Assembly (NCBI RefSeq): GCF_014640435.1
Contig: NZ_BMGY01000029.1
Span: 1-56,848 of the forward strand
Reading direction: 5' to 3'
DNA length: 56,848 nt
Origin: Hymenobacter frigidus
GTDB taxonomy: Bacteria; Bacteroidota; Bacteroidia; Cytophagales; Hymenobacteraceae
A program made the translations under genes and the position numbers. Positions 18,326-29,024 of this stretch are shown here, piece by piece (position 1 is the first letter of the stretch; every line of letters begins with the position of its first letter). The notes under the pieces are model-generated. The model saw only the letters and a list, made by a program, of their open reading frames with translations, was not told the origin of the DNA and made no database searches.

Positions 18326-18416
18326 CTGTCATTGCGAGTGGAGCATAGCGGAACGCGATAATCCGTCCTCTCCAAGCGACCAGCTCTGAGAGGTGACAGA
18401 CTCATTACTTGACGCA

Positions 18417-18450
18417 AAAGGCCCCGAATCTAAGCAGATTCGGGGCCTTT
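18417..18450 (+). terminator. Intrinsic terminator after rlmB
   Basis: A perfect 15-bp stem AAAGGCCCCGAATCT (18417-18431) pairing with 18436-18450, AAGC loop, ending in TTT. A/T at both ends, so it may serve both strands. Confidence 0.85.
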
Positions 18451-18455
18451 CACAT

Positions 18456-18616
18456 TGAAGCTGTTTGGTAAATCGAAAATCCTGTCATCCTGAGCTTGCG
18501 AAGGACCTTATCAGGCCTGCGCCGCTTGCAATTACCGCAAACTGTTCGTCGGTGATAAGGTCCTTCGCAAGCTCAGGATGACAAACGATAAAAAATCGAA
18601 TTCCTAAACAGCTTCA
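18456..18616. repeat. MITE-like palindrome, subfamily A
   Basis: Outer ends TGAAGCTGTTT (18456-18466) and its complement (18606-18616). Inner 29-bp perfect arms at 18484-18512 and 18554-18582. Compared with the copy at 10353, the arm reads GAGCTTGCGAAGG instead of GAGCGCAGCGAAGG, and the facing arm changes to match, so pairing is kept. Confidence 0.88.
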
Positions 18617-18698
18617 TTATCAGGTTTGTCGTTGAGAACAGAACGGATTGACGCCGCTTGAAACGCGGAATGTCGTGCCTTCTCGCAATGACGGACGA

Positions 18699-19781
18699 CT
18701 AGTTGTACCCGGCCCCCTTCTTGGCTTTCACATCGGCTACGAATTCCTTCACGCGCTGCTCCTCGCTGCGCTTGCAGATGAGCAGCACATTGTCGTACTC
18801 GGCCACAATGTAGTCTTCCAGGCCCTGCACGACTACGAGGCGGTCGGCGGGGGTTTTGATGACGCAGCCGGTGGTGTCGTAGAGCATCACGTCGCCGCTC
18901 ACCATGTTGCCATGCTCGTCGTGCTGGCCGATGCGGTGCAGCGAGTCCCAGGTTCCCACGTCGCTCCAGCCAAAGTCGGCGGGCATAACGTACACGTTGT
19001 CAGCCTTTTCCATCACGCCGTAGTCGATGCTGATGTTGCGGCAGCGCGAGTAAGCTTCGCTGATGAAGTTTCCCTCTTCAGCGGTTCCCAGCTGCTTCAG
19101 ACCTTCGTCGAATACCTCGGCAATGTCGCTCAGGTATTGATGGAATGCGGCGATGATAACTTCAGCGCGCCATACGAACAGACCGGAATTCCAAAGGAAA
19201 TCACCACTGTCGACGAACATGCGGGCAATTTCCAAGTTCGGCTTCTCGGTGAAGGTTTTGACTTTGTGCAGCTGGCCGCCGGGCAGCGACTGTTCGCTCA
19301 TGTACTGAATGTAGCCGTAGCCGGTATCGGGCCGCGAGGGCTGAATGCCGAGCGTAATGAGGACATCGTTGGTCCGGGCAGCCTCCACGGCCACGCCGAT
19401 GACGCGGTGGAACTCATCTTCGCGCAGTACGGCGTGGTCGGCCGGCGTGACAATGATGATGGCCTTCGGGTCGCGCTGCGCGATGCGGTAGCTGGCGTAG
19501 GCAATGCACGGGGCCGTGTTGCGCCCAATTGGCTCACCCAGAATCTGGTCGGCGGGCAAATCGGGCAGGTGTTCCTGCACCAAACCTATGTAGTCACGAT
19601 TGGTCACCACAAACACGTTTTCGGGCGGGCAAACCCCCATAAACCGGTCCACAGTAAGCTGAAGCATGGACCGGCCAGTGCCCAGTACGTCATGAAACTG
19701 CTTGGGATGATGGGTGCGGCTGAACGGCCAGAACCGGCTGCCAATGCCGCCGGCCATTACGATGAGGTAAGTTGAATTCAT
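18699..19781 (-). CDS. manC: Mannose-1-phosphate guanylyltransferase
   Basis: A 360-residue short-type GDP-mannose pyrophosphorylase making GDP-mannose from GTP and mannose-1-phosphate for glycans. The nucleotidyl signature MAGGIGSRFWPFSR is at the N-terminus, then GEPIGRNTAPCI, VTPADHAV, TFTEKP and the late WSDVGTWDSL. There is no fused phosphomannose isomerase domain. The ATG at 19781 is used; the frame is open far upstream (to 20291) but that part overlaps kdsD in the wrong frame. A TACCTTTG box 5 bp before the ATG suggests its own near-leaderless promoter. Confidence 0.94.
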   Translation of the reverse strand: MNSTYLIVMAGGIGSRFWPFSRTHHPKQFHDVLGTGRSMLQLTVDRFMGVCPPENVFVVTNRDYIGLVQEHLPDLPADQILGEPIGRNTAPCIAYASYRIAQRDPKAIIIVTPADHAVLREDEFHRVIGVAVEAARTNDVLITLGIQPSRPDTGYGYIQYMSEQSLPGGQLHKVKTFTEKPNLEIARMFVDSGDFLWNSGLFVWRAEVIIAAFHQYLSDIAEVFDEGLKQLGTAEEGNFISEAYSRCRNISIDYGVMEKADNVYVMPADFGWSDVGTWDSLHRIGQHDEHGNMVSGDVMLYDTTGCVIKTPADRLVVVQGLEDYIVAEYDNVLLICKRSEEQRVKEFVADVKAKKGAGYN

Positions 19782-19786
19782 TGCTA

Positions 19787-19794
19787 CAAAGGTA
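19787..19794 (-). promoter_or_regulatory. Candidate -7 element of manC
   Basis: TACCTTTG on the minus strand, 5 bp before the manC ATG. It fits TAnnTTTG, but no clear -33 TTG was seen. If real, the transcript is essentially leaderless. Confidence 0.4.
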
Positions 19795-19834
19795 ATGCTG
19801 ACACAGTACGTGTGTCGCGAAGCCAGGGTACGGG

Positions 19835-20848
19835 CTACACCAGTCCCTCGCGCAGCAAATCGTGCAAATGAATAAAACCAGCAAACTGCCCCTCCTCCGT
19901 CACCACCAGCTGGGTGATGTTGCGCAGCTGCATGCGGACCAGGGCTTCGGCGGCAAAGTCCTCCACGTCGATGGTGGCGGGGTGCGGGGTGAGAATGTCG
20001 CGGGCGCGGAGCTTTTCGAGGTCGGAGAAGCTGCCCAGCATACGGCGCAGGTCGCCATCGGTGATGATGCCCGCGAGCTGGCCGGCAGCGTCGAGCACGG
20101 CGGTGGCTCCGAGGCGCTTGCCGGAAATTTCGAGCAGCACGTCCCGTAGCGGCGCGTTTTCGGCCACCTGGGGGCGCTGGTTTTGGCGGCTCAGGTCGCC
20201 CACTTTCAGGTAGAGGCGCTTGCCGAGCGTGCCGCCGGGGTGCAGGCGGGCAAAATCGGCGGCGCTGAACTGGCGGCTTTCGAGCAGGCACACGGCCAGG
20301 GCATCGCCCAGGGCCAGGGCGGCGGTGGTGCTGGTGGTGGGGGCCAGGTTGTTGGGGCAGGCCTCCTTGGTCACGGGGGCGTGCAGCACGTAGGTGGCCT
20401 GCTGGGCGAGGTAGGAGTCGGCGTTGCTGACCAGCGCGGCCAGCGGCACGCCCTTGCGGCGCAGCAGCGGCACCAGCACCTTGATTTCGGGCGTGTCGCC
20501 GCTTTTGCTGATGGCTACCACGAAATCTTCGGGCTGAATCATGCCCAAATCGCCGTGAATAGCGTCGGCGGCGTGCATGAACAGGGCGGGCGTGCCGGTG
20601 CTGTTGAGCGTGGCCACGATTTTGCCCGCGATGTGGGCGCTTTTGCCAATACCCGTGACCACCACGCGGCCCTTGAGCTGCAGAATGGCCTGCACGCAGT
20701 TCACAAAATCGGGCGTGGCGGCCAGCGCGTCGGCTACGTCGTGCAGGGCGGCGGCTTCTTCGCGCAGCACCTGGCGGCCAATAGCCAACACATCGACGGC
20801 CGCCGGGGCAGCATTAATAACGTTCTCGGAGGGGGAAGAAGCGGACAT
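19835..20848 (-). CDS. kdsD: D-arabinose-5-phosphate isomerase (KpsF/GutQ family)
   Basis: A 337-residue sugar-phosphate isomerase converting ribulose-5-phosphate to arabinose-5-phosphate, the first step to Kdo of lipopolysaccharide. The SIS domain shows VVVTGIGKSAHIAGKIVATLNSTGTPA, HAADAIHGDLG and ISKSGDTPEIKVL; the family region NLAPTTSTTAALALGDALAV follows. Two CBS domains fill the C-terminus (about 210-337). Length is normal for the family. The ATG at 20848 gives the expected N-terminus; an upstream extension to 21004 is unsupported. It precedes manC on the same strand, 53 bp away. Confidence 0.92.
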   Translation of the reverse strand: MSASSPSENVINAAPAAVDVLAIGRQVLREEAAALHDVADALAATPDFVNCVQAILQLKGRVVVTGIGKSAHIAGKIVATLNSTGTPALFMHAADAIHGDLGMIQPEDFVVAISKSGDTPEIKVLVPLLRRKGVPLAALVSNADSYLAQQATYVLHAPVTKEACPNNLAPTTSTTAALALGDALAVCLLESRQFSAADFARLHPGGTLGKRLYLKVGDLSRQNQRPQVAENAPLRDVLLEISGKRLGATAVLDAAGQLAGIITDGDLRRMLGSFSDLEKLRARDILTPHPATIDVEDFAAEALVRMQLRNITQLVVTEEGQFAGFIHLHDLLREGLV

Positions 20849-21192
20849 GGGCAAGGGGCGGATTGTTATTGCAAAATTGGGGGAAAGAAGCTCCCCCGAA
20901 GCTGAAACAGAAAACGAAAGCCAATTATGCACAGCCAAACACGCGACTTGCTGACAAAACCACGCTGCCCCAATTGCCAGGTGGGCAGGGGCACGGCGCA
21001 TCACTCAAAAAAACATGATAAATTCCAGACTTGCCATTCGTCAGCTCGGGCGTTGAAAGCCAGACGCTAATGTGAATAAATTGTTTTCCACAATTCAAGA
21101 AAAACACCATTTTTCATGCTGAAAACAGGGGTTGTTGCTTATCTTCGTTAAGCACCGCTTATCTGCATCCAGTACACCAGCGCATTCTTATT
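20849..21192. other. Divergent intergenic region kdsD-recQ
   Basis: 344 bp with no gene seen. It must hold the promoters of both divergent genes. A near-match to the -7 consensus (TATCTTCG, 21140-21147) lies 45 bp before recQ. A small dyad (TTGTTTTCCACAATTC) is near 21080. No terminator or repeat was recognised. Confidence 0.5.
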
Positions 21193-23393
<2,201 letters not shown>

Positions 23394-23397
<4 letters not shown>

Positions 23398-23439
23398 ATC
23401 ACTGATTTTTCGGATTTAAGCGGATTTCACGGATTTTGT
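23394..23439 (+). repeat. Left inverted repeat of the GxxExxY cassette
   Basis: A 46-bp arm starting CTAAATCACTGATTTTTCGG, matching 23995-24040 in reverse complement with 2 mismatches. It includes the recQ stop codon TAA (23395-23397). AT-rich compared with the neighbouring genes. Confidence 0.93.
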
Positions 23440-23494
23440 AGACGATTTTTTTCGGGCTCTGTTTCGCGAATTTTGTCGACGATTTTTTTGGGCT
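23433..23494 (+). repeat. Degenerate tandem copy inside the left end of the cassette
   Basis: ATTTTGTAGACGATTTTTTT (23433-23452, continuing to GGCT at 23458) recurs as ATTTTGTCGACGATTTTTTT with GGCT (23470-23494). The repeat lies between the left inverted repeat and the GxxExxY start, and may be a partial duplication of the cassette end or a promoter region. Confidence 0.7.
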
Positions 23495-23508
23495 TTACTG
23501 GACGTAGT

Positions 23509-23907
23509 ATGTTAGTTGACATCCGATTAAACAAGCTTACGGAAATCATAATTGGCTGCGCGATGAGCGTGCACAATGAGCTGGGCAGCGGGTTTCCGGA
23601 GGTGATTTATCAGCGGGGACTGGGCGTGGAGCTTATGGCGGCAGATGTTGCTTTTCAGGCAGAAATACACTTGCCGGTCTTCTATAAGAAGACGTCCATT
23701 GGGTCTCGACGGGCTGATTTTCTGGTTGACAACCAAGTGTTGGTCGAGTTGGAAGCAACCAGCGAGTTGACCTCTCTGAACTACGCACAAGTAATCAACT
23801 ACCTCAAAGCTTACCGGCTGGAAGTTGCCCTTCTCATCAACTTCGGCGAATCCAGCTTGCGGTTCAAGCGCTTTCTCCACAACACCGCCCGCCCGCTTTC
23901 CCATTGA
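23509..23907 (+). CDS. GxxExxY protein (PD-(D/E)XK-like fold), altered ExK motif
   Basis: A 132-residue GxxExxY family protein. It has the name motif GSGFPEVIY, a preceding HNELGS helix, then RADFLVDNQVLVELEA, and the typical tail YAQVINYLKAYRLEVALLINFG. The family resembles compact restriction-endonuclease folds; its role is not established. The usual VELKA (ExK) reads VELEA, a change that a single A-to-G substitution (AAA to GAA) would explain, which may abolish metal-dependent cleavage. The ATG at 23509 is preferred to a TTG at 23473. The gene sits alone between convergent recQ and the bacilliredoxin gene, framed by inverted repeats, so it looks like an inserted unit. Confidence 0.88.
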   Translation: MLVDIRLNKLTEIIIGCAMSVHNELGSGFPEVIYQRGLGVELMAADVAFQAEIHLPVFYKKTSIGSRRADFLVDNQVLVELEATSELTSLNYAQVINYLKAYRLEVALLINFGESSLRFKRFLHNTARPLSH

Positions 23908-23949
23908 TTGCGCTCCGGCCGCCTTCACCCAAAAATCAGTAAAACGCGA

Positions 23950-23983
23950 AGAGACCCAACCGCACATGCCAGTTGGGCCTCTC
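23950..23983 (+). terminator. Hairpin after the GxxExxY gene
   Basis: GAGACCCAAC pairs with GTTGGGCCTCTC, with a 2-nt bulge and a 12-nt loop, 43 bp after the stop codon and before the right inverted repeat. No long T-run follows, so termination is only likely. Confidence 0.5.
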
Positions 23984-23994
23984 TGTACTCGTCC

Positions 23995-24040
23995 ACAAAA
24001 TCAGTGAAATCCGTTTAAATCCGAAAAATCAGTGATTTAG
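23995..24040 (-). repeat. Right inverted repeat of the GxxExxY cassette
   Basis: Reverse complement of 23394-23439 with 2 mismatches. It contains the stop codon (24037-24039) of the minus-strand bacilliredoxin gene, mirroring the left arm, which contains the recQ stop. Confidence 0.93.
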
Positions 24041-24459
24041 CAGTACTCTTCGAACGCACCCTGCAGGTTGTTCACAATGCGCATGGCGTCGGAGCCTTCG
24101 ATGTGGTAGCGCTCAATCATGTGCACCAGCTCGCCGTCCTTGAACAGGGCAATGCACGGGGACGAGGGAGGGTACGGGAGCAGGTGTTCGCGCATTTTGG
24201 CCACGGCTTCGGTTTCCATGCCGGCGAACACGGTCACGAGTTTGCCGGGCTTTTTGTCGGCGCTGGCCAGGGCCATTTTCAGGGCCGGGCGGGCTTTGGA
24301 GGCGGCGCAGCCGCACACCGAGTTCACGGCCACCAGCACGGTGCCTTCGTGCGAAGCGAGAGCGGAATCCACCTCCTCGGCGGTCATCAGCTGCTCGAAA
24401 CCAACTTCGGTGAGGTCTTGGCGGATGGGGGCCACCATGTATTCGGGATAAACTGCCAT
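24037..24459 (-). CDS. BrxA/BrxB-type bacilliredoxin
   Basis: A 140-residue YphP/YqiW (DUF1094) thioredoxin-like protein. The redox motif is CGC in VNSVCGCAASKARPAL, the bacilliredoxin signature, and the C-terminus ends EEYC. Family members remove bacillithiol from S-bacillithiolated proteins; similar proteins are widespread in Bacteroidota. Complete, with a TACTTTTG promoter box 43 bp upstream. Convergent with recQ across the GxxExxY cassette, whose right repeat supplies its stop codon. Confidence 0.93.
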   Translation of the reverse strand: MAVYPEYMVAPIRQDLTEVGFEQLMTAEEVDSALASHEGTVLVAVNSVCGCAASKARPALKMALASADKKPGKLVTVFAGMETEAVAKMREHLLPYPPSSPCIALFKDGELVHMIERYHIEGSDAMRIVNNLQGAFEEYC

Positions 24460-24502
24460 TGTCGTAGGGATAAAAGGTAAGGCGGCCGGGCCGCGGAGGC
24501 TG

Positions 24503-24510
24503 CAAAAGTA
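24503..24510 (-). promoter_or_regulatory. Candidate -7 element of the bacilliredoxin gene
   Basis: TACTTTTG on the minus strand, an exact TAnnTTTG, 43 bp before the ATG. No clear -33 TTG at standard spacing. Confidence 0.4.
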
Positions 24511-24604
24511 CGAACCGGTAACCCTTCAGCCGCGGCGAAAGGTTTCCGATGGGCCGCGACGAAGCGCTTCTGTCGACACACCGCCGCAACCTGTCTCATT
24601 CCAT

Positions 24605-27139
24605 CTAGTCCACAAAATGCAGGCCCGGCGTGCCGATGGGGGCACCGGGCGGCATGAGCACCGCGGGCGGGGGCGAAAACTTGTTGGGCTCGGCCCGGAA
24701 CTGCTCGATTTGCGACAAGCCGAACAGCAGGTTAGCCTGTTGCGGCCCTTTGCTCCGCTTGGCCTGCGCCCGCATCCATTGCTGCAAGCCGTCGACTACC
24801 AGCAGGGCCTGGCCGCGCACGCTGGCGGCAGCCTTGGTGTCGGCGGCGAGCTGCAACAGGTATTTCAAGGTCACGTTGTTGACGACGGTTTGCAAAGCGC
24901 CGGCGTAGCCGGCGGCAGGCTGGGCACGCCAGGTGTGCGCCAACAGCTGCTCCACCACCGGCAGAAAACCAGGCTGCTTGCTATCGCGGGCTTGGTACTC
25001 GATGAGGCGGGCGGCGCGCTGCGGGTCCAGGATGAACGCCAGGGTGGGGCCCGCCGCCGCTTCGGCCGCGGCCAGCGGGTCGAACGTGGGGCCGGAGTAG
25101 CCAGTAAAAGTTTCGGCCGAGGCGGGGTAGCCCGAGGGCCGGGGCGGAATTTTGGCAATCAGCGCTTCGGGCAGCTGCAGCGCGGCGGGCGTAATGGTGG
25201 CGAGCAGGGCGTCCAGCGCCTGCCACTGCACGGCCGGGTCCACCATTTGGGTGGGGGCCTGGCCGTCGTTTTTCAGCGCGTGGGTGAAGAACTGCCCGCC
25301 GATGGATTTGGCCACGGCCTCCACCTGATAGCGGTGCAGCAGGTACATGGGCACCAGCACTTCCTCCAGCGTGGCCATAGGTGCGTCGGCGCGAATGGCC
25401 CGCTCGGAGAAGCTATCCAGCACGTAGCGGCGCACCTGCATCAGCGTGGTCAGCTGGGCCACGGGGTCGGTGCCCTCGTCCCACTGGTGCGACGCCGGGT
25501 GCACGTAGCCACCGATGCCGGGGATGAAGCGGTGGCCCTGCCGCAGGGTTTCCTGCATGATGCGGGCCAGCTCCTGGTTTTCGTCGGCGCCGGGCGGGAA
25601 GTCGGCGTAGCCCCACAGGATGGCGCGCTTGTCCCAGCTGCCGATGCCCGTGGCGTAGGCGTCCGACAGGTCCATGCGGCCATCGGCCTGCCGCTTGAAG
25701 CGCGGAAACGGGTAGTCCATCACCGAAGCCCGCTCCTTGGAGCTGGCCGTGAAATTGTGGTGCAGGCCCAGTGTATGGCCGATTTCGTGGGCCGACAGCT
25801 GGCGGATGCGGGCGAGGGCCAGCTGCTCCATCTGCTCGGGCACGGGCTTGCCGTCCTCGTAGGGCTGCAGCAGTCCTTCGGCAATGAGGTAGTCCTGCCG
25901 GTGCCGGTCGGCGCCCAACGACACCACGCCTTTGATGATTTCGCCGGTGCGCGGGTCGACGTAGGAGGCACCGTAGGAATAGGCCCGGGGAGTGCCCGAG
26001 CGGTTTATCCAGTTCACCATGTTGTAGCGGATGTCCATGGGGTCGGCCCCCGCCGGCAGCTCCTTAATCTGGAACGCGTCGCGGTAGCCGGCAGCCTCGA
26101 AGGCCTGGTTCCACCAGGCGCCGCCCTCGAGCAGCGCCTGCTTGATGGCCGCGGGCGCGCCCCGGTCCACGTAGTACACAATGGGCTTTACGGCTTCGCT
26201 CACGGCCGCCGCGGGGTCGCGCTTGGCCAGCCGGTGCCGCACGCTGAACCGCTGCGTGAGCGGCTGGCTCATGGGCGCGGCAAAGTCGAGGTAGCTGAAA
26301 TCCTGAAAGCCGGACCGGGGGTCGAACTTACGGGGGCGGTAGCCGCCATCGGGCAGTTCGATGAAGGCCTGGTGCACCTGCACCGTCACCGCGTTGGGGT
26401 CCGGCGCCAGGTCCGAATCCGCGTCGCGCACGACCGTGCTTGTAAAGGTGACCAAGGCTTCGAACTCGGTGTTTTTGGGGAAGTTGCGGGTGTTTTCCAG
26501 GTACACGGCCGAGCGGGAGTCGTCGACTTTGTAGCTGACGGACGCGCCGCTGCCCGTGCTGCCCATCAGGCTGGCGCCGGGGCCCTGGTAGCCGCGGCGG
26601 CTCAGGCTTTCGGCAATTTTCTGGCTGTCGCGCACCAGAAACGGCGTGAGGTCGAGCAGCACCTTGGCGCCGTCGGTGGCCACGGGCGCAAAGCCCCAGA
26701 TGACGGATTTGGCAAACGCATTGTCCACGGCCCGCAGCTCGTCGGCGTTGGCGGTCAGGGCCCGGTAGCCGTAGTTGGGCTCTACCAGCAGCACCTTGCC
26801 GCCTACGCGGCTGAACCGGGCAATGTTGGCCGAGCTTTGCCCCCGCTCAATGCCCTTGCCCACGCTACTGGCCAAGGCCCCGAAGTACAGAAACTCCTCA
26901 TCGAAGCGCGTCACTTCCAGGTAGATTTTACCCGTTTTTTCTTCGTAGTAGAAAGGGAAGTAGCCATCGAATTTCTGCATGCCCTTGGTGAAGGCGGCCA
27001 GGGAGGCCGCGGGCGGGGCAGTTGCAGCCCTTGCGGAAACGCCGACAGGCACAGGCCGTTGGGCCAGTGCGGCGGGACCGATGACGGCCAGCAGGCCAAG
27101 CAGCCCGGGGGCCACTGAATAGCGGAGAATAACCTTCAT
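24605..27139 (-). CDS. Exported zinc-dependent metalloprotease (DUF5117/DUF4953 type)
   Basis: An 844-residue protein with a signal peptide (RYSVAPGLLGLLAVIGPAALA). The DUF5117-like N-terminal part contains KMQKF-type GMQKFDGYFPFYYEEKTGKIYLEV. A gluzincin-like centre has the zinc motif HEIGHTLGLHHNF (about residue 451, HExxHxxGxxH), followed by SVMDYPFPR with a Met-turn-like MDYP. This matches the Bacteroidota 'zinc-dependent metalloprotease' family (DUF5117/DUF5118/DUF4953); the DUF5118 part looks reduced. It probably acts in the periplasm or outside the cell; substrate unknown. First of four minus-strand exported hydrolases. Confidence 0.9.
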   Translation of the reverse strand: MKVILRYSVAPGLLGLLAVIGPAALAQRPVPVGVSARAATAPPAASLAAFTKGMQKFDGYFPFYYEEKTGKIYLEVTRFDEEFLYFGALASSVGKGIERGQSSANIARFSRVGGKVLLVEPNYGYRALTANADELRAVDNAFAKSVIWGFAPVATDGAKVLLDLTPFLVRDSQKIAESLSRRGYQGPGASLMGSTGSGASVSYKVDDSRSAVYLENTRNFPKNTEFEALVTFTSTVVRDADSDLAPDPNAVTVQVHQAFIELPDGGYRPRKFDPRSGFQDFSYLDFAAPMSQPLTQRFSVRHRLAKRDPAAAVSEAVKPIVYYVDRGAPAAIKQALLEGGAWWNQAFEAAGYRDAFQIKELPAGADPMDIRYNMVNWINRSGTPRAYSYGASYVDPRTGEIIKGVVSLGADRHRQDYLIAEGLLQPYEDGKPVPEQMEQLALARIRQLSAHEIGHTLGLHHNFTASSKERASVMDYPFPRFKRQADGRMDLSDAYATGIGSWDKRAILWGYADFPPGADENQELARIMQETLRQGHRFIPGIGGYVHPASHQWDEGTDPVAQLTTLMQVRRYVLDSFSERAIRADAPMATLEEVLVPMYLLHRYQVEAVAKSIGGQFFTHALKNDGQAPTQMVDPAVQWQALDALLATITPAALQLPEALIAKIPPRPSGYPASAETFTGYSGPTFDPLAAAEAAAGPTLAFILDPQRAARLIEYQARDSKQPGFLPVVEQLLAHTWRAQPAAGYAGALQTVVNNVTLKYLLQLAADTKAAASVRGQALLVVDGLQQWMRAQAKRSKGPQQANLLFGLSQIEQFRAEPNKFSPPPAVLMPPGAPIGTPGLHFVD

Positions 27140-27317
27140 GCAGAACGTAAGTGGGTACGGATTGAGCCAGCAAGGTTACGACTTTTCAAGGGCCTTTCTC
27201 GCAGGGTTTCGCAGGGTTAAAGCGCAGGGTTTCGCGGTGCTCATTCTTCAGCGCACGACGAAAGCGTTGCGTAGGGTAGCCGTTGGCCATCGGGACCTCC
27301 GTTCTGCTCCCGAAACG

Positions 27318-28970
27318 CTACCGGACGCCGTAGCGCTGCCCGAAAAAGTCGCCCTTGTTCCAGGTGGGCCGGGCCGGGTTTTGAGCCACCTGGTAGCCCA
27401 CCAAAAAACACAGCTGCACGTATTTTTTGCCGGCCTCAAAATCGAAGCGGCCGTTACTGTCGTCCTGCGGCTTGTGGTAGGTGCGGGCGCGCCACTCCTG
27501 CACTTGCTGGCTGAGGTCGTTGCGGCCGTCGGCGGTTTTGTTGCCGTATTTGAGGTGCAGGGCCGGAATACCGGCCGTCACGAAACTGTACTGGTCGCTG
27601 CGGATAAAGCGGTTTTGCGCCGGCTCGGGGTCCGGCTCCAGAGTAAGGCCCATGTAGGCGCAGGCGCGGGCCACCGGCGCGGCCAAGGTGGAGTGCTGCC
27701 CGCCCAGCGCCACCACCGAGAGCAGCGGAGCAATGAGGGTGGGCATGTCCATGTTGATATCGGCCACGATGCGGGCCTTGGGCACGGTAGGATTCGCGGC
27801 AAAGGCCGCCGAGCCCAGCAGGCCCAGCTCCTCCCCCGTCACGAACACGAAGAGCAGGGTGCGCTTGGGTTTCTGCTTGAGCCGGGAATAGACGTTGGCG
27901 ATTTCGAGCACGCAGGCCACGCCCGAGGCGTTGTCGTGCGCGCCGTTGTAAATGGAGTCGCCCTGCACCGGCGCCCCGATGCCGAGGTGGTCGAGGTGGG
28001 CCGAATGCACCACGTACTCCTCGCGCAGCCTGGCATCGGAGCCCGGAATTTTGCCCACCACGTTGTAGCTCTCGATGTCCTGATAAGTGGCCTGCGAGGC
28101 GGCACTGACCGTGTGGCGCAAAGCCGCCGAAGCCGGCGTGCCGCCCCGGATAGCCGCCAAGACCCGGCCGGTATCCAACGCGGCCGTTTGTAGCAAACGG
28201 GCCAGCGTGGCGGCATTCACCGCCGCGTACACCTGCTGCTGACTGCCCACGGCAAAGCTGCGCGAAGCCGTCACTTTGCCATTGGCCCCCAGCACACTGT
28301 AGGTACCGCGTTTGAGGTCGGGCAAGGGGCCGGCGTGGGTAGTGCCCACAACTACCCCAACCGCTCCGTGGCGGGCCGCCGCTTGCAGCAGCCCCGCCAA
28401 ATCCTGGCTGGCCGAGGCCACCGTGGACGCGAACGTGCGCGGCGCGCCCCGCACAATCACGACCACCTTGCCCCGCACGTCGAGGCCGGCGTAGTCATCG
28501 TACCCCAACTCGGGGGCGCTGATGCCGAAACCCGCAAAAGCCAGTGGTGCATCGGTCACGCTGGTAGCGGGCAGCTCGGGACTGGGGTAGGCAATGTAGT
28601 CCTGGCCGGCGATGAGCGCCGGGGCCGAGCCAGCGGCATCGCGAATATTGAACGTGGCCCCGGGCTTCAGAAATGCGCGGCGCAAACGCACTTTTTGCAC
28701 GTATGTTCCGCCTTCGCCGGCCGGCTGCACACCCAGGATTTTGAGCTGTTGGGTGACGTAATCGACCGCCATTTTGTAGCCTTCGGTGCCGGGCTGGCGG
28801 CCTTTGAGGCGGTCATCAGCCAGGTAGGCGATATGGGCTTTGATGGCGGCGGGCTGCACTTGCTCCAGGGCCTGCGCCACGGGCTTGGCAACCACCAGCG
28901 GCGCTTGCGCCTGGGCCGGGCCGTAACTCAACAGCCCGGCGAGGATGCTTAACGAAATAAGAATTTTCAT
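27318..28970 (-). CDS. M28 family metallopeptidase with PA domain
   Basis: A 550-residue exported aminopeptidase-like protein. The signal peptide is MKILISLSILAGLLSYGPAQAQA. A PA (protease-associated) insert spans about 120-260. The M28 zinc ligands are visible: HSAHLDHLG (His), NGAHDNASG (Asp), TGEELGLLGS (Glu-Glu), ADINMDMP (Asp) and GIPALHLKYG (His). All five ligand sites are present, so it should be active. The ATG at 28970 is chosen for the signal peptide over 29003. It is likely to release N-terminal residues from peptides in the periplasm. It lies between two other exported hydrolases. Confidence 0.92.
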   Translation of the reverse strand: MKILISLSILAGLLSYGPAQAQAPLVVAKPVAQALEQVQPAAIKAHIAYLADDRLKGRQPGTEGYKMAVDYVTQQLKILGVQPAGEGGTYVQKVRLRRAFLKPGATFNIRDAAGSAPALIAGQDYIAYPSPELPATSVTDAPLAFAGFGISAPELGYDDYAGLDVRGKVVVIVRGAPRTFASTVASASQDLAGLLQAAARHGAVGVVVGTTHAGPLPDLKRGTYSVLGANGKVTASRSFAVGSQQQVYAAVNAATLARLLQTAALDTGRVLAAIRGGTPASAALRHTVSAASQATYQDIESYNVVGKIPGSDARLREEYVVHSAHLDHLGIGAPVQGDSIYNGAHDNASGVACVLEIANVYSRLKQKPKRTLLFVFVTGEELGLLGSAAFAANPTVPKARIVADINMDMPTLIAPLLSVVALGGQHSTLAAPVARACAYMGLTLEPDPEPAQNRFIRSDQYSFVTAGIPALHLKYGNKTADGRNDLSQQVQEWRARTYHKPQDDSNGRFDFEAGKKYVQLCFLVGYQVAQNPARPTWNKGDFFGQRYGVR

Positions 28971-29024
28971 GAGTTGGGGTAGGCAAACGCCGTTATTCGG
29001 CATTGCGAATAACGGCGGCCCGCG

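Larger units (their letters stand above)
18328..18692. repeat. Composite nested palindrome filling the rlmB-manC gap
   Basis: The 373-bp gap holds no gene. An outer pair of facing copies of a GTCATTGCGAG...AATCCG-type repeat (18328-18365 and 18644-18692) encloses the rlmB terminator and a complete subfamily A palindrome (18456-18616). The layout suggests one repeat inserted inside another. Confidence 0.65.

Noticed and set aside
18644..18692. Possible CRISPR-like repeat spacing in the rlmB-manC gap
   Set aside because: Repeats are few, inverted and of unequal spacing; no direct-repeat array and no cas genes in the window.
24617..27118. 833-codon plus-strand frame opposite the zinc metalloprotease gene
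   Set aside because: Gly/His/Arg-biased antisense translation; the minus strand carries the signal peptide and HExxHxxGxxH motif.
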